NCBI RefSeq assembly: GCF_013155465.1
Contig: NZ_JABJVX010000004.1
Location: 62,001-126,000, forward strand
DNA from: Alterinioella nitratireducens
GTDB lineage: Bacteria; Pseudomonadota; Alphaproteobacteria; Rhodobacterales; Rhodobacteraceae
DNA: 64,000 bases
Direction of reading: 5' to 3'
The notes under the pieces were generated by a model, which saw only the letters and a list, made by a program, of their open reading frames with translations, searched no databases and was not told the origin of the DNA. Every line of letters starts with the position of its first letter. The first letter of the stretch is position 1. Shown one piece after another: positions 34,850-43,066 of this stretch. Both the position numbers and the translations under genes were made by a program.

Positions 34850-36817
34850 TTATTCCGCGGCAATTTCCGTCGGGTCGAGCAGACCGACAATATCCATCAT
34901 GATCCGGTTCAATTCGAAATCCTTGGGCGTATAGACCCGCGCCACGCCGAAACCGCGCAATTTCTCGGCATCGTCATCGGGGATGATTCCGCCCACCATT
35001 ACCGGAATGTGACCCAGGTTTTCGGCGCGCAGCCGGTCCATCACTTGGCCGATCAGGGGCACATGGCTGCCTGACAGGATCGACAGGCCGATGACATCCG
35101 GGCGCTGCTCAATCGCCGCCGCCACGATCTGTTCCGGCGACAGGCGAATGCCCTCGTAGGAAATATCCATGCCGCAATCGCGCGCGCGGAAGGCGATCTG
35201 CTCGGCCCCGTTGGAATGCCCGTCGAGGCCCGGCTTGCCGACCAGGAATTTCAGCCGATGGCCGAGCTTGTCCGAAACGAGGTCAACCGCCGCGCGAATA
35301 TCCTCCAAGCCTTCGGTCTTGTTCGACACGCCCCGTGCTACACCCGTGGGGCCGCGATATTCACCATGCACGACGCGCATCACATCGGCCCATTCGCCCG
35401 TGGTGACGCCGGCCTTGGCGGCCTTGATCGAGGCGGGCATGATGTTGCGCCGCTCGGTGGCGGCGGCGCGCAGATCGTCCAAAGCGCGGCCCACCTCATC
35501 CGCGTCGCGGGACGCGCGCCAGTCGTTAAGGCGTTCGATCTGCTCGGCCTCGGTGGCGGGATCGACGACCATGATTCCGCCCCCTTCGCTCATCAGCGGC
35601 GAGGGCTCGCCCTCGGTGTATTTGTTGACGCCGACCACGACCGTGTCGCCGCGCTCGATCGCGTTCACACGGTCGGCATTCGATTCGACCAGCCGTGTCT
35701 TCATGTAATCAATCGCCGCAATCGCGCCGCCCATGGCATCGAGATTGGCCAATTCCGCCCGCGCGCCCTCTTTCAGCGCCTCGACCTTGCCATCGACCAC
35801 GGGATTTCCGTCAAAGAGGTCGCCATATTCCAGCAGGTCGGTTTCATAGGCCATGATCTGCTGCATCCGCATCGACCATTGCTGATCCCAGGGGCGCGGC
35901 AATCCGAGCGCCTCGTTCCAGGCGGGCAATTGCACGGCGCGGGCGCGGGCGTTTTTCGACAGGGTGACGGCCAGCATTTCGATCAGGATGCGGTAGACGT
36001 TGTTTTCGGGCTGCTGTTCCGTCAGCCCAAGCGAATTGACCTGCACGCCGTAGCGAAAGAGCCGCATCTTGGGGTCGTCAACGCCATAGCGGTCGCGGCA
36101 AATCTCATCCCAGAGATCCACGAAAGCGCGCATCTTGCACATTTCGGTGACGAAGCGAATGCCCGCATTCACGAAGAAGGAAATGCGCCCGACCAGCATC
36201 GGGAAATCACCCTCGGGCACCCGCGGTTGCAGCGCGTCCAGCACCGCGATGCCCGTGGCCAGCGCAAAGGCCAGTTCCTGCTCGGGCGTGGCACCGGCCT
36301 CCTGCAAATGGTAGGAACACACGTTCATCGGGTTCCATTTCGGCACATTCGTGTAGCAAAACTCGGCCACATCCGCGATCATCCGCAGGCTCGGCTCGGG
36401 CGGGCAGACATAGGTGCCCCGGCTGAGATATTCCTTGATCAGGTCATTCTGCACCGTGCCGGTCAGCTTGGAGATGTCCGCGCCCTGTTCCTCGGCCACC
36501 GCGATATAGAGCGACAGAAGCCAGGGTGCCGTCGCGTTGATCGTCATCGAGGTGTTCATCTGCTCCAGCGGGATCTGATCGAACAGCGCCCGCATGTCGC
36601 CCAGGTGACAGACCGGCACGCCAACCTTGCCGACCTCGCCGCGCGCCAGTTCGTGGTCGCTGTCATAGCCCGTCTGCGTCGGCAGGTCGAAGGCCACGGA
36701 AAGCCCCGTCTGCCCCTTGGCTAGGTTCCCGCGGTAGAGCGCGTTCGACGCCTTGGCGGTGGAATGGCCCGCATAGGTGCGGATCAGCCAGGGGCGGTCT
36801 TTCTGGGCGGCGGTCAT
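34850..36817 (-). CDS. ecm: Ethylmalonyl-CoA mutase
   Basis: The 655-residue cobalamin-dependent mutase converts ethylmalonyl-CoA to methylsuccinyl-CoA. The N-terminal catalytic barrel includes YAGHSTAKASNALYRGNLAKG-type sequence (GHSTAKASNALYRGN), GLSVAFDLPTQTGYDSDH and MNTSMTINATAPWLL. The C-terminal B12 domain has GLDGHSNGAEQI (DxHxxG, base-off His), LSILSGSH and VMVGGIIP. Length and sequence fit Ecm better than methylmalonyl-CoA mutase, and ccr is nearby. A sigma70-like promoter with an overlapping inverted repeat precedes it, and the ATG has an AGGAG ribosome site. Confidence 0.95.
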   Translation of the reverse strand: MTAAQKDRPWLIRTYAGHSTAKASNALYRGNLAKGQTGLSVAFDLPTQTGYDSDHELARGEVGKVGVPVCHLGDMRALFDQIPLEQMNTSMTINATAPWLLSLYIAVAEEQGADISKLTGTVQNDLIKEYLSRGTYVCPPEPSLRMIADVAEFCYTNVPKWNPMNVCSYHLQEAGATPEQELAFALATGIAVLDALQPRVPEGDFPMLVGRISFFVNAGIRFVTEMCKMRAFVDLWDEICRDRYGVDDPKMRLFRYGVQVNSLGLTEQQPENNVYRILIEMLAVTLSKNARARAVQLPAWNEALGLPRPWDQQWSMRMQQIMAYETDLLEYGDLFDGNPVVDGKVEALKEGARAELANLDAMGGAIAAIDYMKTRLVESNADRVNAIERGDTVVVGVNKYTEGEPSPLMSEGGGIMVVDPATEAEQIERLNDWRASRDADEVGRALDDLRAAATERRNIMPASIKAAKAGVTTGEWADVMRVVHGEYRGPTGVARGVSNKTEGLEDIRAAVDLVSDKLGHRLKFLVGKPGLDGHSNGAEQIAFRARDCGMDISYEGIRLSPEQIVAAAIEQRPDVIGLSILSGSHVPLIGQVMDRLRAENLGHIPVMVGGIIPDDDAEKLRGFGVARVYTPKDFELNRIMMDIVGLLDPTEIAAE

Positions 36818-36861
36818 GGCAAGGCTCCTGAGCGAACGGGTAATCTTGTTTCGTTAGTCAC

Positions 36862-36891
36862 GATATATGAGAAACAAAAATACCTTGTCAA
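36862..36891 (-). promoter_or_regulatory. ecm: Sigma70-like promoter of ecm with overlapping inverted repeat
   Basis: Read toward ecm, TTGACA (36886-36891) and TATATC (36862-36867) are separated by 18 bp. An inverted repeat TTGTTTC/GAAACAA (36871-36877 and 36846-36852) brackets the -10 element and is a possible operator. This is one of the few AT-rich stretches in the window. Confidence 0.6.
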
Positions 36892-36919
36892 CGTGCTGCG
36901 TTGCGGCATGGCGGGACCG

Positions 36920-37543
36920 TCAGCCGCATTTGCGAAACTGCATGATCAGGGCCCTGTCAATGCCGTGGTCGCCCCCGGGCTTGTCGTAGATGTCAAACTC
37001 ATGAAACGAGACCGGCGTTATCTGTCCGCGCGCCACCATCTGCGCCAGCGCGGATCCGAACCCGGCGCTGTCCAGAACATCCGCGATCACGGTGCAGACA
37101 AAGAGGGCATCCGGCCTGGCGATGCGCCACAGTTCGGCCAAGCAGACCGCGCCGACATGGCCATGCGTGAAAGTGCCGGTTGACACCAGGCCGCCATAGC
37201 TTTCGGACGGGATATCCAGCGGCCCGGTCAGGTCGCCGGTCATCAGATTGCGATAGACGCCCTTGCCGCGCGCGACCTCCAGCATCTCGGGCGACAGGTC
37301 CAGCGCGTCGATCACCGTGCCCTGCATGGCTTCGCCAAGCAAGCCCGTGCCCGCGCCGATATCCAGAACCGGCGCGTTATTCCCCTCGGCGGCGCGGAAC
37401 ACCCGTGCCACCTCACGCGGGGAGGCATAGCCGCGCGCCTCGGCAAAGCTCTCGTCATAGGTCTCGGCCCAATCCGCGTAGAACTCCTTGGTCTCTTTCG
37501 CGTCGCCAAGGGCATAGGCGCTGTCGAGATCGGGCTTGGGCAT
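36920..37543 (-). CDS. Class I SAM-dependent methyltransferase
   Basis: The 207-residue cytosolic protein has the SAM-binding motif VLDIGAGTGLLGEAMQG (motif I), an acidic DALDLSPEMLEVAR (motif II), and a post-motif region LVSTGTFTHGHVGA. The N-terminal YADWAETYDESFAEARGY is typical of Methyltransf_11/25 small-molecule methyltransferases. The substrate is unknown. It is transcribed toward ecm but separated from it by the ecm promoter, and is divergent from the acyltransferase. Confidence 0.88.
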   Translation of the reverse strand: MPKPDLDSAYALGDAKETKEFYADWAETYDESFAEARGYASPREVARVFRAAEGNNAPVLDIGAGTGLLGEAMQGTVIDALDLSPEMLEVARGKGVYRNLMTGDLTGPLDIPSESYGGLVSTGTFTHGHVGAVCLAELWRIARPDALFVCTVIADVLDSAGFGSALAQMVARGQITPVSFHEFDIYDKPGGDHGIDRALIMQFRKCG

Positions 37544-37629
37544 CGGTCGTCTCCTCTTGCTGTCCGGCCCCGATCATGCTGCATAAGCGCAATTGATGCC
37601 ACGCGGTTTTCCTGCCACCGTCGCCCGCA

Positions 37630-39012
37630 ATGTTCAGATCAATCGAAGTCCCGGCCTGGTTCCTGATCCTGATGCTGCTTTTCGCGGCGGTCACCGCGTT
37701 GGACCGGGTGCTGATGCCGTCCGTCCGATGGTATCTGCGCCGCCGGTTGGAGCGCGCGGTCGAGCGGTTGAACCAGCGCCTTGCGATCCCGATCCGGCCC
37801 TTCAAGCTGGCGCGGCGCCACGACACGATCATGCGGTTGCGCTATGATCCCGCCGTTGCCCGCGCGGTGCTGGATTACGCGCGCGAGCATAATATCCGCG
37901 AGGATGCCGTGGCTGAACGCGCCGAGCGCTACGCGCGCGAGATCGTGCCCTCCTTCTCGGCCTTCACCTATTTCGGGTTTGCCATCCGCGTGGCAAGGTT
38001 CCTGTCGCGCTCGCTCTACCAGGTGCGGGTCGGCACAGAAAACGCCGACGCGCTGGAGGGCGTGGCCGAGGATGCCACCGTCGTCTTCGTGATGAACCAC
38101 CGCTCGAACATGGATTACGTGCTGGTCACATGGCTGGCCGCGAACCGGTCCGCGCTGGCCTATGCGGTGGGGGAATGGGCGCGGGTCTGGCCGCTGCAAC
38201 CCCTCATCCGGATGCTCGGCGGCTACTTCATCCGCCGCCGCCACAACAACCCGCTCTACCGCAAGGTGCTGGCGCGCTACGTGCAGATGGCGACCGAGGC
38301 GGGCGTGACCCAGGCCGTGTTCCCCGAAGGCGGCCTCAGCCGTACCGGCGCATTGCGTGAACCGAAACTGGGGCTGCTGTCCTATATCATCGACGGGTTC
38401 GAACCGGGCAAAAGCCGTGATGTCGTCTTCATGCCGGTGGCGATCAACTATGACCGGGTGATGGAGGATCGCGCGCTGATCCAGGCCAACACATCCGGCA
38501 CGCGGAACTTCCGGTTCTCGCTCAAGCCGATCTACCGTTACCTGCGCAACCTTGTCTGGCAGAAACTGACGGGCCGGGTGCATCGCTACGGGATCGCCGC
38601 CGTCAGTTTCGGCGAGCCGCTGCGCCTGAGCAGTTTCATGGAAGAGCACCAGGGCCAGGCCGAGACACTGGGCGATGACCTGATGGCGCGCATCTCGGAC
38701 GTGATGCCCGTCGTGCCCTTCCCGGTGATCGCCCATGCGATGACTGCGGGCGTGCGCAGCCGGGCGGCGCTGACCCCTGCCGTCAAGGCCCGTGTCGCGT
38801 ATCTGGAGGCGCGGGGCGCGCGGATGCAGATGCCCGAGGCTGACCTCGACACCGTCATCGACGCAGGGCTCAACGGGCTGGCGCTGCGCAAGATGCTGCA
38901 GGTGCAGGATGATGCCCTGATCCTGACCCAGGATGGCGAAGAGATCATGCAATTCTACGCCCAATCCATCGCGCCTCTCCTGGTGGATTTTGACGGAGAC
39001 AGCCCGGACTGA
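37630..39012 (+). CDS. 1-acyl-glycerol-3-phosphate/glycerol-3-phosphate acyltransferase-like protein
   Basis: The 460-residue protein has an N-terminal membrane helix (PAWFLILMLLFAAVTALD) and the PlsC-type acyltransferase signature NHRSNMDYVLV (H-x4-D, about residue 155). FPEGGLSRTGALREPKLG is the glycerol-phosphate binding block, followed by VFMPVAINYDRV. The C-terminal half resembles PlsB-like extensions. It probably acylates glycerol-3-phosphate or a lysophospholipid at the inner membrane. It lies between ecm and ccr, though its tie to that pathway is only positional. Confidence 0.88.
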   Translation: MFRSIEVPAWFLILMLLFAAVTALDRVLMPSVRWYLRRRLERAVERLNQRLAIPIRPFKLARRHDTIMRLRYDPAVARAVLDYAREHNIREDAVAERAERYAREIVPSFSAFTYFGFAIRVARFLSRSLYQVRVGTENADALEGVAEDATVVFVMNHRSNMDYVLVTWLAANRSALAYAVGEWARVWPLQPLIRMLGGYFIRRRHNNPLYRKVLARYVQMATEAGVTQAVFPEGGLSRTGALREPKLGLLSYIIDGFEPGKSRDVVFMPVAINYDRVMEDRALIQANTSGTRNFRFSLKPIYRYLRNLVWQKLTGRVHRYGIAAVSFGEPLRLSSFMEEHQGQAETLGDDLMARISDVMPVVPFPVIAHAMTAGVRSRAALTPAVKARVAYLEARGARMQMPEADLDTVIDAGLNGLALRKMLQVQDDALILTQDGEEIMQFYAQSIAPLLVDFDGDSPD

Positions 39013-39087
39013 TCTACGCCGCGACATAATATTACGCGATACCCCCATTTCCGGGTTGCATAGTTGCGCAGGGGCTTTTATCCCTTG

Positions 39088-39117
39088 CTGCAAGCGCGGA
39101 ATCATTCCGCATTGCAG
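39088..39117 (+). promoter_or_regulatory. Nested palindrome just upstream of ccr
   Basis: CTGCAA and TTGCAG (39088-39093/39112-39117) flank the perfect palindrome GCGGAAT-C-ATTCCGC (39096-39110), ending 22 bp before the ccr start. Further TTGC half-sites (TTGCATAGTTGCGCA) lie about 30 bp upstream. It could be an operator for an ethylmalonyl-CoA pathway regulator or an mRNA hairpin near the ribosome site. Confidence 0.5.
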
Positions 39118-39138
39118 AAATTCCTGATGGAGGAGCTG

Positions 39139-40431
39139 ATGGCCTTGGACAGCAACCCCCCAATCGCGACCTATGACGCGCCCGAAAAAGACCTCTACGA
39201 GATGGGCGAGATTCCCCCGATGGGGTTCGTTCCCAAGCAGATGTATGCCTGGGCGATCCGCCGCGAACGCCATGGGGAGCCGACCGAGGCGTTCCAGGTC
39301 GAGGTGGTCGACGTGCCGGTGCTGGACAGCAACGAGGTGCTGGTCCTGGTGATGGCGGCAGGCGTCAATTACAACGGGGTCTGGGCGGGCCTCGGCGTGC
39401 CGATCAGCCCCTTCGACGGCCATGGCGCGCCCTATCACATCGCGGGCTCGGACGCCTCCGGCATCGTCTGGGCCGTGGGCGACAAGGTCACGCGCTGGAA
39501 GGTCGGCGACGAGGTCGTGATCCACTGCAACCAGGACGATGGCGACGACGAGGAATGCAACGGCGGCGATCCGATGTTTTCCACCAGCCAGCGGATCTGG
39601 GGCTACGAGACGCCGGACGGCAGCTTCGCGCAGTTCACCAACGTGCAGGCGCAGCAGTTGATGGCGCGTCCCAAGCACCTGACCTGGGAAGAAAGCGCCT
39701 GCTACACGCTGACGCTGGCCACCGCCTACCGGATGCTCTTTGGCCACCACCCGCATGAGCTGAAGCCCGGCCAGAACGTGCTGGTCTGGGGCGCCTCGGG
39801 GGGCCTGGGGTCTTACGCGATCCAGCTGATCAACACGGCAGGCGCCAACGCAATCGGCGTGATCTCGGACGAGGACAAGCGCCAGTTCGTGATGGACCTG
39901 GGCGCAAAGGGCGTGATCAACCGCAAGGACTTCAAGTGTTGGGGGCAATTGCCCACCGTCAACACGCCGGAATATGCCGAGTGGTTCAAGGAAGCGCGCA
40001 AGTTCGGCAAGGCGATCTGGGACATCACCGGCAAGGGCAACAATGTCGACATCGTCTTCGAGCATCCCGGCGAGGCGACCTTCCCGGTCTCGACCCTGGT
40101 CTGCAAGAAGGGCGGCATGGTGGTGATCTGCGCCGGAACCTCCGGGTTCAACACGACCTTCGACGTGCGCTACATGTGGATGCACCAGAAGCGCCTGCAA
40201 GGCTCGCATTTCGCCCATCTCAAGCAGGCTTCGGCGGCCAACAAGCTGATGGTCGAGCGGCGGCTGGATCCCTGCATGTCCGAGGTCTTCCCCTGGGAGG
40301 AGCTGCCGCAGGCGCATATGAAGATGTACAAGAACGAGCACAAGCCGGGCAACATGTCGGTCCTCGTGCAGGCCCCGCGCACTGGTTTGCTGACGCTGGA
40401 GGATGTGCTGGAGGCCGGGCCGAAAGCCTGA
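39139..40431 (+). CDS. ccr: Crotonyl-CoA carboxylase/reductase
   Basis: The 430-residue medium-chain dehydrogenase-fold enzyme reductively carboxylates crotonyl-CoA to ethylmalonyl-CoA, the defining step of the ethylmalonyl-CoA pathway. It starts MALDSNPPIATYDAPEKDLY with GGAGG upstream (start at 39139; the longer frame from 39064 is rejected). It has GVNYNGVWAGLG, HIAGSDASGIVWAVG, the NADPH motif VLVWGASGGLGSYAIQL, and VFEHPGEATFPVSTLVCKKGG-type CO2/substrate-site sequence (quoted in part as FEHPGEATF). Length equals the well-known Ccr size. An intrinsic terminator follows, so it is transcribed as the last or only gene. Confidence 0.98.
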   Translation: MALDSNPPIATYDAPEKDLYEMGEIPPMGFVPKQMYAWAIRRERHGEPTEAFQVEVVDVPVLDSNEVLVLVMAAGVNYNGVWAGLGVPISPFDGHGAPYHIAGSDASGIVWAVGDKVTRWKVGDEVVIHCNQDDGDDEECNGGDPMFSTSQRIWGYETPDGSFAQFTNVQAQQLMARPKHLTWEESACYTLTLATAYRMLFGHHPHELKPGQNVLVWGASGGLGSYAIQLINTAGANAIGVISDEDKRQFVMDLGAKGVINRKDFKCWGQLPTVNTPEYAEWFKEARKFGKAIWDITGKGNNVDIVFEHPGEATFPVSTLVCKKGGMVVICAGTSGFNTTFDVRYMWMHQKRLQGSHFAHLKQASAANKLMVERRLDPCMSEVFPWEELPQAHMKMYKNEHKPGNMSVLVQAPRTGLLTLEDVLEAGPKA

Positions 40432-40451
40432 TCCGGATGCACTGGACTGAG

Positions 40452-40482
40452 AGGCCCGCGCCCATTGAACGCGCGGGCCTTT
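40452..40482 (+). terminator. Intrinsic terminator of ccr
   Basis: A perfect 10-bp stem, AGGCCCGCGC/GCGCGGGCCT (40452-40461/40471-40480), with a 9-nt loop ends in TTT, about 20 bp after the ccr stop. The following 200 bp to the helicase gene hold no convincing gene. Confidence 0.88.
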
Positions 40483-40691
40483 GTCGTTGCGGGGGGCCGG
40501 GGCGGCGCGCGTCAGGCCGCGTTTGGCAGCCCTCCTTGCGCCGCATTTCCATGGACAGGATCAGGGGGCGATGAGTCCAACTGACCATGGTGGTTGTGAC
40601 CGCTGTTGCGCCGGTGAGTATTTGCACCAAGAAGATGATCAGACGCGGTTTTCGCATGGTGGCCCGATTTCCTTGCCGGTAGGGTGGCCCC

Positions 40692-42230
40692 ATGGCAGGC
40701 GCGGCAGTGACATTTTCGGACGATCAGGCGGCGGCCTTCGATGCGCTGGCCGAGGCCATGCGCAAGGTCGGTGTCGATCTGGAGGCCGAGACGCTTCTGC
40801 CCGCAGCCGAGGGCAAGGCGCAGGTCATGGCCGTGATCGGCAAGGCGGGCAGCGGCAAGACCTTGCTGTTGGCCGAGCTTGTCACCGCGCTGGAGGGCCT
40901 GGGTGTGGAGCTGGTCTCGGGCGATTGGGAGGGCAAGCGGCGGCGCGACCGGCGCACCCTGGCCATCCTGGCCCCCACGAACAAGGCGGCCTCCGTGTTG
41001 CGCACCCGCGGCGTGCCCGCGACCACCATTCACCGCATCCTCTATACGCCTGTCTATGACCCGGAATACGAGAAGGTCGCGGAATGGCTGGCGGGCCAGG
41101 GCGAGCGCCCCGAGATCGAGGCACTGACCGAGGCCATGCTGGACCGCGCCAAGCTGGTCTATGACGCGCATAAATCGGTGCCCGCGGCGCTGGCGGCTGC
41201 GGGGCTGCGCGGCTCGGATTTCATCACCGGCTGGAAACGGCGCGAGGACGGCTTGGATATCGGCTTCGTCGATGAAAGCTCGATGCTGGATGAGAAACAG
41301 CTGGACGATCTGCGCGAGATCTTTCCGATGCTGGTGCTTTTCGGCGACCCGGCGCAATTGGCCCCTGTCGGTCAATCGGGTGAGATGGTGTTCGACCGGC
41401 TCTCGGGCCCGCGCAAGCTGGAGCTTCGCCGCATTCACCGGCAGGAGGCGGATAACCCGATCCTGGACCTGGCCCATGCGCTTGGCGATCCGGACCTCGG
41501 CTTTGAGCAGTTCGAACGCATGGTCGAGGAGGCGGCAGCCCGCGATGAGCGGATCGTGTTGGGCGCACGGGCCGATAGCGACCTGATGGCGCGCAGCCCG
41601 GTCCTGGTCTGGCGCAATGCCACGCGTATCCGGCTGATCCGGGCCTTCCGGCTGGCGCATGGCGCGCCCGAGGATGCGCTCTTGCCCGGCGAGCCGCTCA
41701 TTTGCGACGGCATCGAGTTGCCCGTGAAGCACCGCAAGAAGCGCATCGACCTGGAGGCGCGCGGCCTGATCAAGGGCGCGCAGGTGGTCTACCTGGGACC
41801 GGGGCGCAAGCCCGGCTTTTCGCGTCTGCACGTGGTCGGGGCGGAGAGCCCGCAACTGTCGGCGGCCTCCATCGTCAAGATCGAGAAACCGGATGAGGAG
41901 GAGCCCTTCATCCCCTATGCCGCGCGCATGGGGGCGGCGTTCCTGCACGGGGCGGCGGTAACCATCCACAAGGCGCAAGGGTCGCAGTGGAAGGATGTGC
42001 AGGTCTTCGCGCCCGACCTCTACGGCGCGGCGCGGATGGGGCGGATGGAGGCGGGGCAGGCCCTGTGGAAGCGGCTGGCCTATGTCGCGATCACGCGGGC
42101 GGAGGAGCGGTTGATCTGGATCCGGCGCTATGCCCTGTCGAAACCGACCACGCCGCTTGGCACCGACGATCTGGAGGTGCCGGTGACGCCGCTGACGCTG
42201 CAAGCGCAGGACGATCTGGAGGGGATATGA
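40692..42230 (+). CDS. Superfamily 1 (RecD/UvrD-like) ATP-dependent helicase
   Basis: The 512-residue protein has the SF1 motifs in order: Walker A VIGKAGSGKT (residues 48-57), Ia TLAILAPTNKAASVLR, II FVDESSMLD, III LVLFGDPAQLAPVGQSGE, IV-like LELRRIHRQEADNPI, V AVTIHKAQGSQWKDVQVF, and VI RLAYVAITRAEERLIW. It resembles stand-alone RecD2-like/UvrD_C_2 helicases, but lacks the long N-terminal HhH region of RecD2. It probably unwinds DNA 5' to 3' in repair or recombination. The next gene starts right after its stop. Confidence 0.9.
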   Translation: MAGAAVTFSDDQAAAFDALAEAMRKVGVDLEAETLLPAAEGKAQVMAVIGKAGSGKTLLLAELVTALEGLGVELVSGDWEGKRRRDRRTLAILAPTNKAASVLRTRGVPATTIHRILYTPVYDPEYEKVAEWLAGQGERPEIEALTEAMLDRAKLVYDAHKSVPAALAAAGLRGSDFITGWKRREDGLDIGFVDESSMLDEKQLDDLREIFPMLVLFGDPAQLAPVGQSGEMVFDRLSGPRKLELRRIHRQEADNPILDLAHALGDPDLGFEQFERMVEEAAARDERIVLGARADSDLMARSPVLVWRNATRIRLIRAFRLAHGAPEDALLPGEPLICDGIELPVKHRKKRIDLEARGLIKGAQVVYLGPGRKPGFSRLHVVGAESPQLSAASIVKIEKPDEEEPFIPYAARMGAAFLHGAAVTIHKAQGSQWKDVQVFAPDLYGAARMGRMEAGQALWKRLAYVAITRAEERLIWIRRYALSKPTTPLGTDDLEVPVTPLTLQAQDDLEGI

Positions 42231-42231
42231 G

Positions 42232-42960
42232 ATGGGCGTGATCCTGATCACCGGGGCAAGTTCGGGCATTGGCCGGGCGACGGCGCAGGCGTTCCTTGGC
42301 GCGGGCTGGCAAGTCGGTCTGCTGGCACGGCGGCGGCAGGCGCTGGAGGCGGTGGCGGAGGGCCACGAAGAAGCGCTGATCCTGCCCGCCGATGTGACCG
42401 ACCTGGCCGCCATGCAGGGCGCAGTGGCGGCGCTGGTGGCCCGCTTCGGCCGGCTCGATGCGCTGTTCAACAATGCGGGCATCTTCGCGCCGCAGGGCAC
42501 CATAGACGAAATCGACCCGGAAGATTGGGCCGCCAGCCTCGCCGTGAACCTGACCGGCATGTTCAATGCGGCCCGCGTGGCATTCGGCCAGATGCGGGCG
42601 CAGGTGCCACAGGGCGGGCGGATCATCAATAACGGCTCGATCAGCGCCCATTCCCCGCGCCCCGGATCGGTCTGCTACACGACCACCAAGCATGGCGTGA
42701 CTGGCCTGACCAGGACGCTGAGCCTTGATGGGCGGCCCTATGACATCGCCGCCGGTCAGATCGACATCGGCAATGCGCGCACGCCGCTCCTTGAAAGCGT
42801 GGCGGAGGGGGCGCGGGCGCTCGGCCAGGAAGAACCGCCGATCATGGAGGTGGAGGATGTCGCCCGCGCCGTGCTGCATATGGCCAGCCTGCCGCCGGGG
42901 GCGAATGTGCAGTCGATGACCGTGATGGCGACGAAGATGCCATTTGTTGGCCGAGGCTGA
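42232..42960 (+). CDS. Short-chain dehydrogenase/reductase (SDR)
   Basis: The 242-residue protein is a classical SDR with ITGASSGIGRATAQAF (TGxxxGxG cofactor motif), FNNAGIFAPQG (NNAG), and the catalytic Ser and YTTTK pair in NGSISAHSPRPGSVCYTTTK. The substrate is unknown. The ATG follows the helicase stop within a few nt, so the genes are co-transcribed. Three perfect palindromes lie downstream. Confidence 0.93.
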   Translation: MGVILITGASSGIGRATAQAFLGAGWQVGLLARRRQALEAVAEGHEEALILPADVTDLAAMQGAVAALVARFGRLDALFNNAGIFAPQGTIDEIDPEDWAASLAVNLTGMFNAARVAFGQMRAQVPQGGRIINNGSISAHSPRPGSVCYTTTKHGVTGLTRTLSLDGRPYDIAAGQIDIGNARTPLLESVAEGARALGQEEPPIMEVEDVARAVLHMASLPPGANVQSMTVMATKMPFVGRG

Positions 42961-42985
42961 GGGGGCGCCGCGTCGGCGCGGCGTA

Positions 42986-43058
42986 TTCCACGCGGTTTCG
43001 AAACCGCGTGGAAGGGCCGTCGACGGCCCTTCTTTCCAAGGCCTGTCGACAGGCCTTG
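42986..43058. terminator. Tandem array of three perfect palindromes between convergent genes
   Basis: A 28-bp palindrome centred on GGTTTC/GAAACC (42986-43013) is followed by AAGGGCCGTCGACGGCCCTT (43012-43031, sharing two bases) and by AAGGCCTGTCGACAGGCCTT (43038-43057, one more pair outside). The last two share the GTCGAC core. All have zero-length loops as DNA palindromes. They lie between the SDR gene and the minus-strand TIGR02186 gene and probably terminate both. Confidence 0.8.
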
Positions 43059-43066
43059 CGCGCCGC

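Noticed and set aside
37639-40341. 900-residue minus-strand ORF across the acyltransferase and ccr
   Set aside because: Antisense shadow: it spans two genes with clear catalytic motifs and an intergenic region, with no domain or ribosome site of its own.
40220-40693. 157-residue minus-strand ORF with a hydrophobic N-terminus in the ccr-helicase gap
   Set aside because: It runs backwards through the ccr terminator into ccr coding sequence and becomes Arg/Pro-rich; there is no plausible stop before ccr.
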